A stretch of 64,000 nt of DNA, taken from contig CACXAT010000004.1 in assembly GCA_902765725.1 (NCBI GenBank), forward strand, positions 1-64,000. Direction: 5' to 3'. The notes below the pieces were generated by a model. The model had not been told where the DNA came from. It searched no databases and worked only from the letters and a program-made list of their open reading frames with translations. The stretch comes from an uncultured Lachnospiraceae bacterium (GTDB lineage: Bacteria > Bacillota > Clostridia > Lachnospirales > Lachnospiraceae). This document shows, one piece after another, positions 35,624 to 44,319 of this stretch. The translations under genes were made by a program, and so were the position numbers. Each line of letters opens with the position of its first letter. Within the stretch, counting starts at the first letter, position 1.

Positions 35624-37216
35624 ATGTATCGGATACTTCTTGCGGATGATGAGGGGATCATGCTGGATTCCCTGAAGAATGTCATTCTGAGAGAATACGG
35701 AGAGAATGTGGAGATCGAGACCGCCAAGACCGGCAGGACCGCGATCGAGAAGGCGGAAAACTTCCATCCGGATATCGCATTTATGGATATCCAGATGCCC
35801 GGGATCAACGGGATCGCGGCGATACGCGAGATCCGTTCCTTCAATGCATCCTGTCTGTTTTATGTAATCTCGGCCTACGACAAGTTCGACTATGCCCAGG
35901 ATGCCATCGCCCTTGGCGTGGAGAAATATCTCATGAAGCCGGTCTCGAGGAAGGTGATCCTGGAGACGGTCAGCGAAGCCATGCGCAAGGTAGACGAGAT
36001 CCGCGGGAGAAGGTCGGATCAGCTGAAGATCCAGGAGAAGCTGGAGACCATCGTTCCGGTGGTCGAGAATGGCTTTGTCACCGGCATGCTGCTGTCTGAC
36101 GACGTGCATGACCTGGATTATTACCGCCAGCTTCTGGACGTGCAGGAGACCTACGCCTACTGCGAGATGATCCGGTTTGGCTTCGAGCAGGAGAACGGGA
36201 GCCTGGCAAGCTCTGTGGATACCAGGGTGCGGGCGCAGGAGGGATATGAGCAGATCCGGGCCATCATCAAATCCTTCCAGAGGTGTATCATCGGGCCTGT
36301 CATGAGTGACCGTATCGTTGTGGTCGTTCCCCATGAGAAGGAGACGGTCAGCTACGAGGAGAGAATCGATACCATCGACCGGATGCGTTCGATCCTGGAC
36401 CGTCTGTCCGGCAAGCTGAAGATGAAGTTCCGCGCCGGGATCGGCAAGATCTACCGTTTTGCGGACCTGCGCATGAGCTATCAGGAGGCAGCAGGAGCGC
36501 TCAGGAACTCTGCAGCAAGAGTCGTGCACACAGAGGATATTACCTCCCACGGTGTATTTGAAGATGACTATCCGGTGGAAGTGGAGAGGGATGGATTCGC
36601 TGCGCTGACCAGAGGAGACGTAGCGGTGACAAGAGACCGCTTCGCGGAGCTTTTTGCCTGGATGGTGGCAAAGGATCCGGATGACCTGAACAGCATGAAG
36701 CTGAAGGTGCTGGAGCTGGTCCTGCGGGCGGAGTACGATGCCTTCCATTCCGGATCTCTCAATTATGCCTATGATTACAGGAAGAACTATCTGGAACAGG
36801 TGAATGCGCTGACAGCCCAGGATCAGATACAGACATGGTTCCTGGACCGCATGACGGCGATCTGCAGCATGATCCGCGACCAGAATGAGGAGCAGTCGGA
36901 GAGCACTGTCTCCAGGGCCTGCAAGTACATTCAGGAGAATTTCCGGAAGGACATCTCCCTGGACGATGTCTCCAAAGAGGTCAATGTCAGCCCTTATTAT
37001 TTCAGCAAGCTATTTAAGGAAGAGGTCGGAGAGAACTTTATCGAGTATCTTACCAGACTCCGGATCGAGTGCTCCAAGGAGCTGCTCAGAAGAGCCGCGC
37101 TGACCATCCGGGAGGCAGGCCTTCAGTCCGGCTATTCTGATCCGAATTATTTCAGCAGGATCTTCAAGAAGCAGACAGGCATGACCCCCAGAGAATACAG
37201 GGAGCAGAACACATGA
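35624..37216 (+). CDS. Response regulator, YesN-like (REC + AraC-type HTH)
   Basis: 530 residues. The receiver domain (1-120) has YRILLADDEGIMLDSL (acidic pocket), FMDIQMPGINGI (phospho-Asp) and FYVISAYDKFDYAQ, EKYLMKPV. A middle domain of ~270 residues is of the YesN type. The C-terminal AraC HTH has KYIQENFRKDISLDDVSKEV, SPYYFSKLFKEEVGENF and SGYSDPNYFSRIFKKQTGMT. It is probably the activator of the adjacent sugar transporter and of the catabolic genes. AGGAGGAAA precedes the ATG. Confidence 0.94.
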   Translation: MYRILLADDEGIMLDSLKNVILREYGENVEIETAKTGRTAIEKAENFHPDIAFMDIQMPGINGIAAIREIRSFNASCLFYVISAYDKFDYAQDAIALGVEKYLMKPVSRKVILETVSEAMRKVDEIRGRRSDQLKIQEKLETIVPVVENGFVTGMLLSDDVHDLDYYRQLLDVQETYAYCEMIRFGFEQENGSLASSVDTRVRAQEGYEQIRAIIKSFQRCIIGPVMSDRIVVVVPHEKETVSYEERIDTIDRMRSILDRLSGKLKMKFRAGIGKIYRFADLRMSYQEAAGALRNSAARVVHTEDITSHGVFEDDYPVEVERDGFAALTRGDVAVTRDRFAELFAWMVAKDPDDLNSMKLKVLELVLRAEYDAFHSGSLNYAYDYRKNYLEQVNALTAQDQIQTWFLDRMTAICSMIRDQNEEQSESTVSRACKYIQENFRKDISLDDVSKEVNVSPYYFSKLFKEEVGENFIEYLTRLRIECSKELLRRAALTIREAGLQSGYSDPNYFSRIFKKQTGMTPREYREQNT

Positions 37217-37260
37217 CACAGGTCTGCAGGAACAGCCCGGAAAGGCTGCGTGGAGGGCGT

Positions 37261-38340
37261 ATGAACAGTTGGAAGAGAATACTGGCAGTTGTGATGACTG
37301 CCTTGCTGGCTTCAGTCCTGCTGTGGGGCTGCGGAGAAGATACACGCAGAACCGTCAGTAAAACTGCCGCGGAGAGTGAGGCAGAGGAGAACGGAGTCAG
37401 GATCGGCATCTCTTTTGATTCCTTTGTCATTGAGAGATGGCTCAGGGACCGTGACGTGTTTACTGCCACCGCTCAGAATCTCGGCGCGCAGGTCAATGTC
37501 CAGAACGCCAACGGAGAAGTGAAGGAGCAGATCGAGCAGATTGAGTATCTGATCGATAAGGGGATGGATGTGATCGCGATTATCGCCATCGATGGAGATG
37601 CCCTGTGCAGCGTTGTGAAAAAGGCAAAGGACAGAGGAATCCGCGTGATCTGTTATGACCGTCTGATCCGCGGCGCGGGCACCGACCTGTATATCTCCTT
37701 TGACAATACAAGGGTCGGCGAACTGATGGGAGAGGCCCTGGTGAAGGCACTGCCTCAGGGCGGAAGGATCTTCGAGATCCAGGGATCCTCCAGTGACAAC
37801 AATGTCAGCATGGTACGGGAAGGCTTCGAGTCTGCGCTCAGCGGCACCGGGATCGAGATCGTCTATTCAACCTTCTGTGACAACTGGCTGGCGGAGCTTG
37901 CCTTTGACGCGGTCAATGAGGGCCTGGAATCAAACGGCGGGAGCATAGACGGCGTCATGTGCGGCAATGATGACCTGGCAGGCCAGGCGATCCGCGCGCT
38001 GACAGAGCATAAGCTTGCGGGAGAGATCCCGGTGGTGGCCCAGGACGCGGAGCTGTCCGCGTGCCAGCGGATCATGGAAGGCACCCAGACCATGACCGTC
38101 TACAAGTCGGTTGACCGGGAAGCCCAGATGGCAGCCAGGTTTGCGGTGGCTCTGGCAAATGGAGAGGATATCACAGATCCTGAGACCGATCTGCACACAG
38201 AGGAGACCATCAGCGACGGTCAGTATGAGATCCCGTACTATCCGCTGGAGCCGGAGGCAGTCACCCGGGACAACATGGACGAGGTGATCATAGAGGGCGG
38301 CTTCCACCAGCGGGAGGACGTCTATCTGAATGTGGACTAA
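37261..38340 (+). CDS. XylF-like sugar-binding lipoprotein
   Basis: 359 residues. A lipoprotein signal peptide ends LLWG-C, the only typical lipobox among the sugar-binding proteins here. The domain follows the D-xylose-binding XylF pattern: RIGISFDSFVIERWLRDRDV, IAIDGDALCSVVKKAKDRGI, CYDRLIRGA, DLYISFDNTRVGELMGEAL, GSSSDNNVSMVREGFE and GTQTMTVYKSVD. The ATG at 37261 (GGAGGG just upstream) gives a proper signal sequence; a longer frame from 37213 would not. It is last in the signalling operon after the regulator, so it may be a second sensor input or the binding subunit of a transporter. Confidence 0.85.
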   Translation: MNSWKRILAVVMTALLASVLLWGCGEDTRRTVSKTAAESEAEENGVRIGISFDSFVIERWLRDRDVFTATAQNLGAQVNVQNANGEVKEQIEQIEYLIDKGMDVIAIIAIDGDALCSVVKKAKDRGIRVICYDRLIRGAGTDLYISFDNTRVGELMGEALVKALPQGGRIFEIQGSSSDNNVSMVREGFESALSGTGIEIVYSTFCDNWLAELAFDAVNEGLESNGGSIDGVMCGNDDLAGQAIRALTEHKLAGEIPVVAQDAELSACQRIMEGTQTMTVYKSVDREAQMAARFAVALANGEDITDPETDLHTEETISDGQYEIPYYPLEPEAVTRDNMDEVIIEGGFHQREDVYLNVD

Positions 38341-38374
38341 TACTATCTGTAAGACAGGCAGACGGAAAAACAGC

Positions 38375-38403
38375 TTGCAATCAGGACGGTCTTGGTGTAA
38401 AGT
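38375..38403 (+). promoter_or_regulatory. Candidate promoter for glnN
   Basis: TTGCAA at 38375-38380, 17-nt spacer, TAAAGT at 38398-38403, about 85 nt upstream of the glnN start. No terminator is evident between the XylF-like gene and this promoter. Confidence 0.6.
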
Positions 38404-38487
38404 AGCCGCGATTTTACTGTGATAAAAGTCCATATCCCGGCAGGGGCGAAGCCCCGGCAGATGAAACAGAGCCAGGAGGAGTCAAGG

Positions 38488-40608
38488 ATGAATGAGATGG
38501 ATGAGAAGTTTATGATCGCGGACATCTTCGGGGAGGATGTATTCTCTGACAGAGTCATGAGGGCACGCCTTCCGAAGAACGTATACAAAGAACTGCACCG
38601 GACGATGGACGAGGGGAGTGAGCTCAACCCCCTGGTCGCCGATGAGATCGCGGAAGCCATGAAGCAGTGGGCTCTGGAAAAGGGCGCGACCCATTACACG
38701 CACTGGTTCCAGCCGCTGACGGGCAACACGGCAGAGAAGCATGATTCCTTCATCTCAGCTCCAAGAGAAGACGGCAGTGTCCTGATGGAGCTCTCCGGCA
38801 GGAACCTGGTCAAGGGAGAGTCAGACGCGTCTTCATTTCCCTCAGGAGGCCTCAGGGCGACCTTCGAGGCAAGAGGCTACACGGCCTGGGATATGTCTTC
38901 CCCGGCCTTTGTACGCAGAGACGCGGCGGGAGCCATCCTCTGCATCCCGACGGCATTCTGTTCCTACAATGGAGAGGCGCTGGACTTCAAGACGCCGCTC
39001 CTTCGTTCCGTGGACGCGGTCAATGAGCAGTCCCTGAGGCTCCTTCGTCTGTTCGGCAATACGACCTCGAAGAGGGTGACGCCCTGCGTCGGCCCTGAGC
39101 AGGAGTATTTCCTGGTGGACAAGCAGACCTTCAGCAAGAGGAAGGACCTGGTGTATACCGGCCGGACGCTGTTCGGCGCCATGCCGCCCAAGGGCCAGGA
39201 GCTGGATGATCATTACTACGGTTCCCTGCGTACCAGAGTCGGTTCCTTCATGAAGGATGTCAACAAAGAGCTCTGGAAGCTGGGCGTTCCGGCAAAGACA
39301 CAGCACAATGAGGTCGCTCCAGCGCAGCATGAGCTTGCGGTGATCTATGAGAATGCCTCTCTTGCCGTTGACAACAACCATATCGTGATGCAGACCCTCA
39401 AGAGGGTCGCGTCCTGGCACAACATGCGCTGCATTCTCCATGAGAAGCCCTTTGCGGGCGTAAATGGGTCCGGCAAGCATAATAACTGGTCCCTGCAGAC
39501 TGATGACGGCATCAATCTGCTGGATCCGGGCAAGACGCCTCACCAGAACATTCAGTTCCTGCTGGTGCTGTCCTGTATCCTGAGGGCCGTGGACAAGCAT
39601 GCGGATCTGCTGCGTGAATCGGCTGCCGATCCGGGCAATGACCATCGTCTCGGGGCGGATGAGGCGCCGCCGGCGATCATCTCCGTCTTCCTCGGCGACC
39701 AGCTGGAGGATGTGGTTGCTCAGCTGATCGAGACCGGTACCGCAACCTCTTCGATCCGCGGCGGGAGGATGTCCACCGGCGTCAGCATGCTGCCGGACTT
39801 CTCCAAGGATGCCACAGACCGGAACCGTACCAGCCCCTTCGCCTTTACCGGCAACAAATTCGAGTTCCGCATGGTCGGTTCGAGAGACTCCATCGCCGGA
39901 CCGAATATCATTCTGGACACGATCGTCGCGGAGGCATTCTCTGACGCGTGCGATGTCCTCGAGAAGGCCGAAGACTTCGACAAAGAGGTCCGTGAGCTGA
40001 TCAAGAAATATCTGACGGATCATCAGAAGATCATATTCAACGGCAACGGCTATTCGGAAGAGTGGGTGGCCGAGGCAGCCAGAAGAGGCCTTCCGAACCT
40101 GGTCTCCATGGTGGACGCGATCCCGGCGCTGCTGACAGAATCCTCCGTGGAGATGTTCAAAAAGTTCGGCGTATTCTCAGAGTCCGAGCTCAGGAGCCGT
40201 GTTGAGATCAAGTATGAGAACTATGCCAAGACGATCCATATCGAGGCATTGACGATGATCGATATGGCGTCCAAGTCCATCATCCCGGCGATCATCAAAT
40301 GGACCGGCAGCCTTGCCGCGACCATCGGTTCGCTGGAACACATCCAGGTGGGCGCCAAAGTCCAGAGAGAGCTGCTGGAGGAGTCCTCCGGCCTGCTTGA
40401 GAAGACCCGGGAGGCTCTGAAGGAGCTGATCGAGATCACTGCCGCCGCGGAAGAGACGCCGGAGGGCAGGGAGAGAGCGGAGTTCTATCACGAAAAGGTG
40501 ATGCCTGCCATGCAGGCTCTGAGAGCCCCGGTAGACCGTCTGGAGATGATCGTGGACAAGGATATGTGGCCGATGCCGTCCTACGGTGATCTGCTGTTTG
40601 AGGTATAA
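38488..40608 (+). CDS. glnN: Glutamine synthetase type III
   Basis: ATP-dependent synthesis of glutamine from glutamate and ammonium by the large (~700-residue) dodecameric GSIII. Motifs are THYTHWFQPLTGNTAEKHDS, FPSGGLRATFEARGYTAWD, VGPEQEYFLVDK (metal-binding Glu), GVPAKTQHNEVAPAQHELA, HEKPFAGVNGSGKHNNWSL and NRTSPFAFTGNKFEFRMVGS. The ATG at 38488 has GGAGG 8 nt upstream; the longer frame from 38419 lacks one. 706 residues. Followed by a strong terminator. Confidence 0.96.
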   Translation: MNEMDEKFMIADIFGEDVFSDRVMRARLPKNVYKELHRTMDEGSELNPLVADEIAEAMKQWALEKGATHYTHWFQPLTGNTAEKHDSFISAPREDGSVLMELSGRNLVKGESDASSFPSGGLRATFEARGYTAWDMSSPAFVRRDAAGAILCIPTAFCSYNGEALDFKTPLLRSVDAVNEQSLRLLRLFGNTTSKRVTPCVGPEQEYFLVDKQTFSKRKDLVYTGRTLFGAMPPKGQELDDHYYGSLRTRVGSFMKDVNKELWKLGVPAKTQHNEVAPAQHELAVIYENASLAVDNNHIVMQTLKRVASWHNMRCILHEKPFAGVNGSGKHNNWSLQTDDGINLLDPGKTPHQNIQFLLVLSCILRAVDKHADLLRESAADPGNDHRLGADEAPPAIISVFLGDQLEDVVAQLIETGTATSSIRGGRMSTGVSMLPDFSKDATDRNRTSPFAFTGNKFEFRMVGSRDSIAGPNIILDTIVAEAFSDACDVLEKAEDFDKEVRELIKKYLTDHQKIIFNGNGYSEEWVAEAARRGLPNLVSMVDAIPALLTESSVEMFKKFGVFSESELRSRVEIKYENYAKTIHIEALTMIDMASKSIIPAIIKWTGSLAATIGSLEHIQVGAKVQRELLEESSGLLEKTREALKELIEITAAAEETPEGRERAEFYHEKVMPAMQALRAPVDRLEMIVDKDMWPMPSYGDLLFEV

Positions 40609-40618
40609 TGACAGGAAG

Positions 40619-40653
40619 AAACCCTGCTGCCAGAGAATGGAAGCAGGGTTTTT
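40619..40653 (+). terminator. Terminator after glnN
   Basis: AAACCCTGCT (40619-40628) pairs with AGCAGGGTTT (40642-40651) and runs into TTTTT. Confidence 0.92.
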
Positions 40654-40686
40654 ACTATTTGTTCGTGCATATTACACAAAAACCGG

Positions 40687-40715
40687 TTGCCTTTTTCGTA
40701 AAAAAAGATTACACT
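40687..40715 (+). promoter_or_regulatory. Promoter of the CdaR-like gene
   Basis: TTGCCT, 17-nt spacer, TACACT. Downstream the leader holds a palindrome AGGAGTACTCCT (40820-40831) that contains the ribosome binding site and could self-pair or bind a dimeric protein. Confidence 0.6.
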
Positions 40716-40831
40716 TAAGTTCAGATATGGTAAAAATCTACATGTTTGCGCTTGTTTTTAACTTGTTCATCATGCATGAAGACGATTAAACAAGAACGTC
40801 TGATCTTTTTTGGCCGGAAAGGAGTACTCCT

Positions 40832-41920
40832 ATGATTTCAAATCAGGTACTGCAGTCTACACTGGAAGGTCTCAAAACTATCAGCAGGGTAGATATGTGT
40901 GTTATGGACACGGAAGGGATCGTACTGGCGACCACCTTCGAACACACGGAGAACTTTCGTGATTCTATCATAAGCTTCAGCAGCTCGCCGGCAGAGAGCC
41001 AGGTGATCTCCGGATATCAGTTTTTCAAGATACTGGATGATTCCCAGCTGGAGTATATTCTGATCGCGAGCGGCAGTTCCGACGATGTATACATGGTCGG
41101 CAAGATGGCTGCGTTCCAGGTGCAGACTTTGATCACCGCCTACAAAGAACGGTTTGACAAGGACAACTTCATCAAGAATCTGCTTCTTGACAACCTTCTT
41201 CTGGTTGACATCTATAACCGGGCGAAGAAGCTGCACATTGAGTCGGAAGCGAGAAGGGTTGTCTTTATACTGGAGCTTGCCGGGGAGAGAGAGAACAGCT
41301 CGCTGGAGCTGGTCCGCGGACTGATCACCTCAAGGTCGGGAGACTTCATCACTGCCATTGACGAAAAGAGTGTTATCATCGTACGGGAGCTGCTCCCGGG
41401 CGAAGGCAGCCAGGAGATGGAAGAGACCGCCTCCTCGATCCTCAATGCCCTGCCTCTTGACCGCAGGGGAGAGGCGATCGTGGCCTACGGGACCGTTGTC
41501 GCGGAGCTGAAGGAAGTATCCCGCTCCTATAAGGAGGCGCGCATGGCCCTCAACGTCGGCAAGATCTTCTTCGCCGGCAGCCAGGTGATCGCATACAGCT
41601 CACTGGGAATCGGAAGACTGATCTATCAGCTGCCGATTCCGCTGTGCAAGATGTTCATCCGCGAGGTCTTCGAAGGAAAGAGCCCGGATGACTTCGACGA
41701 GGAGACGCTTACGACGATCAACAAGTTCTTCGAGAACAGTCTGAATGTGTCGGAGACCAGCCGCCAGCTGTATATCCACAGGAATACGCTGGTATACCGG
41801 CTTGACAAGCTGCAGAAGCAGACCGGTCTGGACCTTCGGGTGTTTGAGGACGCGATCACGCTGAAGATCGCTCTTATGGTCGTGAAGTACATGAATTACA
41901 TGGAGAGCCAGGATTACTGA
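40832..41920 (+). CDS. CdaR/PucR-type transcriptional regulator
   Basis: 362 residues. The N-terminal sensory domain (ISNQVLQSTLEGLKTIS, VCVMDTEGIVLATTFE-like) resembles the diacid-recognition region of CdaR. A middle GGDEF-like segment (VAYGTVVAELKEVSRSYKEA) and the C-terminal PucR-type HTH (FFENSLNVSETSRQLYIHRN, LVYRLDKLQKQTGLDLR) complete it. The family responds to sugar acids or other small metabolites; no target gene is obvious here. Its own start lies in a palindromic ribosome binding site. It ends 14 nt before the sigma-like gene. Confidence 0.88.
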   Translation: MISNQVLQSTLEGLKTISRVDMCVMDTEGIVLATTFEHTENFRDSIISFSSSPAESQVISGYQFFKILDDSQLEYILIASGSSDDVYMVGKMAAFQVQTLITAYKERFDKDNFIKNLLLDNLLLVDIYNRAKKLHIESEARRVVFILELAGERENSSLELVRGLITSRSGDFITAIDEKSVIIVRELLPGEGSQEMEETASSILNALPLDRRGEAIVAYGTVVAELKEVSRSYKEARMALNVGKIFFAGSQVIAYSSLGIGRLIYQLPIPLCKMFIREVFEGKSPDDFDEETLTTINKFFENSLNVSETSRQLYIHRNTLVYRLDKLQKQTGLDLRVFEDAITLKIALMVVKYMNYMESQDY

Positions 41921-41934
41921 CATTCGGGAGACGG

Positions 41935-42681
41935 ATGGTGACAGACGAGACTAAAGTATTCAGGGAAAAACTGCAGGAACTGACACAGTACGCCGCGGAA
42001 AACGGCGACAGGGTATCGGTGGGAAAGATCCGGGATGCCTTCAAAGGACTGTCTCTGAACGAGGAGAAGCTCCAGATGGTCTATGCCTATCTGGACCAGA
42101 CAGGCATCCAGGTCTATGATCCTCTGGTGGAGGATGTGAGCCATGACGGCAGTCACAGACCGGCTCTGGAGGCATACTTGGAGGAGCTGGACGCGATCGC
42201 AGGACTGCCGGCAGACCTGGAACTGAAGATGTTCCATATGGCCGCGGAGGGAGACAAAGAAGCCAGGGATACACTGATCGCCAGATATCTCGCGGCGGCG
42301 TGTGACCTTGCGGGCGAGTTTGAAGGAAAAGCTGGCAGGGCAGAGGCAGAGGATCTGATCCAGGAGGCAAATGTCGGACTGCTGACGGCCATGAGTGAGC
42401 TGGAGAAGGAAGAGTCTCTGGCGGCATACCGGGTGAAGCTTCTGAACCGTGTCACGACCTATCTTGAGGATCGTGTCAGGGAGATGGAAGAGGAGTACCG
42501 GGGAGAATCCAAGGTGGTCAGCCGCATGAACCGCCTCGCGCAGTCGGTCCACGATCTGGAGGAGCAGCTGGAGCATAAGCCCTCCATTGAAGAACTGTCG
42601 GCCTATCTGGATCTCACGACACAGGAGATCCGCGATATGCTCAGGGTCGGCGGAGAGAAGCTTACGATCGGAGATATCTGA
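41935..42681 (+). CDS. Sigma-70-like protein lacking region 4
   Basis: 248 residues. The N-terminus resembles region 1.1 of the RpoD in this window (VSVGKIRDAFKGLSLNEEKL; compare [20 protein letters not shown]). A region 2-like stretch follows (LEAYLEELDAIAGLPADLEL, EAEDLIQEANVGLLTAMSEL), but the promoter-melting and -10-reading residues ([10 protein letters not shown] in RpoD) are not recognisable. A region 3-like helix pair (LEHKPSIEELSAYLDLTTQE) then ends the protein; region 4 is absent. It could be an RNA polymerase-binding modulator or a remnant. It follows the CdaR gene closely. Confidence 0.7.
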   Translation: MVTDETKVFREKLQELTQYAAENGDRVSVGKIRDAFKGLSLNEEKLQMVYAYLDQTGIQVYDPLVEDVSHDGSHRPALEAYLEELDAIAGLPADLELKMFHMAAEGDKEARDTLIARYLAAACDLAGEFEGKAGRAEAEDLIQEANVGLLTAMSELEKEESLAAYRVKLLNRVTTYLEDRVREMEEEYRGESKVVSRMNRLAQSVHDLEEQLEHKPSIEELSAYLDLTTQEIRDMLRVGGEKLTIGDI

Positions 42682-42715
42682 TCTGTCTGATAACAGAATC
42701 AATTGGAAATACAAA

Positions 42716-42760
42716 CCGGGCGTTTGCTCTGCAGAGGCAGAACAAACGCCCGGTCTGTTT
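42716..42760. terminator. Bidirectional terminator between converging genes
   Basis: CCGGGCGTTTG (42716-42726) pairs with CAAACGCCCGG (42743-42753). T-rich sequence lies on the right (TCTGTTTTAC) and A-rich sequence on the left (GGAAATACAAA), so it can serve the sigma-like gene and the minus-strand CBS gene. Confidence 0.8.
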
Positions 42761-42771
42761 TACGGTATATT

Positions 42772-44064
42772 TCAGTCAGTGTCGTGATCGGAGATCTCTT
42801 CAGATGGTTTTTTCTCGGGAAGTACGATCCGCACCTTCTCGATCCGGTTCTGATTGACCTTGTCTGCGATCAGGATCAGACCGTTTTCATCGGTGATGCG
42901 CTCCCCTTTCTTGGCCAGATGCTCCAGATGTTCGATCAGATAGCCTCCGATCGAATCGTAGTCCTCTGAATCCAGCTCAAGGCCGGTGGCGTCATTGAGA
43001 TCATCCAGCTTGACACTTCCGGCAACCAGGTACTGACGGTCGGAAAGCTTGCGGATCAGGTCTTTCTCGTCCTCGTCATACTCGTCGCGTATCTCGCCCA
43101 CCAGCTCCTCTATAAGGTCCTCGAAGGTCAGCATGCCGGCGGCGGACCCGTACTCATCGAGAACGATGGTCACGGTGGAAGCGTGGTCACGCATCTCCAC
43201 CATCAGTTCGGAGATCTTCTTGGTCTCGAAGGTGTAATATGGGGGATACATCAGATCCCTGGGAGAGAAATGTTCCCGGTCTTCCACGAAGCAGAAATCC
43301 TTGATATTCAGGATGCCCACAATGTGGTCGCGGTCATTTTCATAGACAGGGAGCCTGGTGAAATGCTCATTGCGGTAGATCTGAGCAACGGTATCATAGC
43401 TCTCATCGACACTGATGGATATGATGTCTGCCCGGGGAACACAGATATCCTTCGCCCTCTGGTCTCCGAAATCATAGACGTTGTTGATCATCTCCCGCTC
43501 TACACCGGTCGTCTCCCCGTCTTCGTGGCTGACATCGACCATGGTGCGGATCTCATCCTCCGTGATCGTGGAGTCGCCTCCGTTTTTGTCGATGTGAAGA
43601 AGCTTCATGACCGCATTGGCCAGCAGGTTGACCAGGAAGATCAGCGGCGTCATGAGCACCATCAGAAGATGGATGATCCCCGCATAGCGCAGGGACAGCT
43701 TCTCGGACTGTACATTGGCCGCGTTCTTGGGGGCGATCTCTCCGAAGATCAGGACCAGGAGGGTCAGAAGGCCGGTGGTATATCCGACGGCCGTCGATCC
43801 GAACAGCCGGATCGCAAGGGTCGTAGCCAGCGAGGACGCCGAGATATTGACGATATTGTTGCCGATCAGGATGCAGCTGAGCATCTTGTCCTGCTCATCC
43901 AGGATCGAGAGGACCATCCGGGCCTGTTTGCTCCCGTCCTCCGCCAGGTTGCGGATCCGTATGCGGTTTACGGTGGTCAGCGCTGTCTCTGCCGAAGAGA
44001 AGAAGGCAGACAGCAGAAGAAGGACCACCAGACAGATTATCTGAATTACTGTGCCTGAAGACAC
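42772..44064 (-). CDS. HlyC/CorC (CNNM/CBS) family membrane protein
   Basis: 430 residues: a CNNM (DUF21) membrane domain with AFFSSAETALTTVNRIRIRN and GEIAPKNAANVQSEKLS, then two CBS domains (VPRADIISISVDESYDTVAQ, VGILNIKDFCF; ASTVTIVLDEYGSAAGMLT), then a CorC_HlyC C-terminal domain (SDRQYLVAGSVKLDDLNDAT, DSIGGYLIEHLEHLAKKGER). Proposed roles in the family are Mg2+/divalent cation transport; the haemolysin name is historical. The start is the GTG at 44064 with GGAGTGAGGTG upstream; the longer frame to 44199 has no such site. It is divergent from rho and is the only confident minus-strand gene. Confidence 0.92.
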   Translation of the reverse strand: MSSGTVIQIICLVVLLLLSAFFSSAETALTTVNRIRIRNLAEDGSKQARMVLSILDEQDKMLSCILIGNNIVNISASSLATTLAIRLFGSTAVGYTTGLLTLLVLIFGEIAPKNAANVQSEKLSLRYAGIIHLLMVLMTPLIFLVNLLANAVMKLLHIDKNGGDSTITEDEIRTMVDVSHEDGETTGVEREMINNVYDFGDQRAKDICVPRADIISISVDESYDTVAQIYRNEHFTRLPVYENDRDHIVGILNIKDFCFVEDREHFSPRDLMYPPYYTFETKKISELMVEMRDHASTVTIVLDEYGSAAGMLTFEDLIEELVGEIRDEYDEDEKDLIRKLSDRQYLVAGSVKLDDLNDATGLELDSEDYDSIGGYLIEHLEHLAKKGERITDENGLILIADKVNQNRIEKVRIVLPEKKPSEEISDHDTD

Positions 44065-44125
44065 GTAACACCTCACTCCTTTCAAAGATGATGCCATCGG
44101 AATTTTCATCAAAGATACAGTATTT

Positions 44126-44155
44126 TTGCATCTTTTGCAATATTTGTGATATACT
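44126..44155 (+). promoter_or_regulatory. Promoter of rho
   Basis: TTGCAT at 44126-44131, 18-nt spacer, TATACT at 44150-44155 with a TGA just before it (extended -10). It lies in the AT-rich divergent region between the CBS gene and rho. Confidence 0.7.
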
Positions 44156-44159
44156 GACA

Positions 44160-44185
44160 CCGGAAGCAGTAAAAATCGCTTCCGG
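44160..44185 (+). other. 5'-end hairpin in the rho leader
   Basis: CCGGAAGC (44160-44167) pairs with GCTTCCGG (44178-44185) around AGTAAAAATC, at or next to the predicted transcription start. The remaining ~135-nt leader to the rho ATG lacks a clear Shine-Dalgarno sequence. Leader control (Rho is often autoregulated) is possible. Confidence 0.6.
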
Positions 44186-44319
44186 GTCTGATTATTCACA
44201 GCTGTTCGTTATGGATATAACGGATATCTCTGGCAGAATCTGCAGCAGAAACCCTCTTTATTATCAATTGAAGAACGAAGAACCATAGACAATCAACAAT
44301 ATTTATACGGGTATACTAT

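Noticed and set aside
43183-44058. 291-codon plus-strand frame opposite the CBS/HlyC gene
   Set aside because: The minus-strand protein has complete CNNM, CBS and CorC motifs; the plus frame is a shadow rich in Asp and Gln.
44088-44288. 66-codon ORF in the rho leader
   Set aside because: It spans the rho promoter and start-site hairpin, has no ribosome binding site and no recognisable motif.
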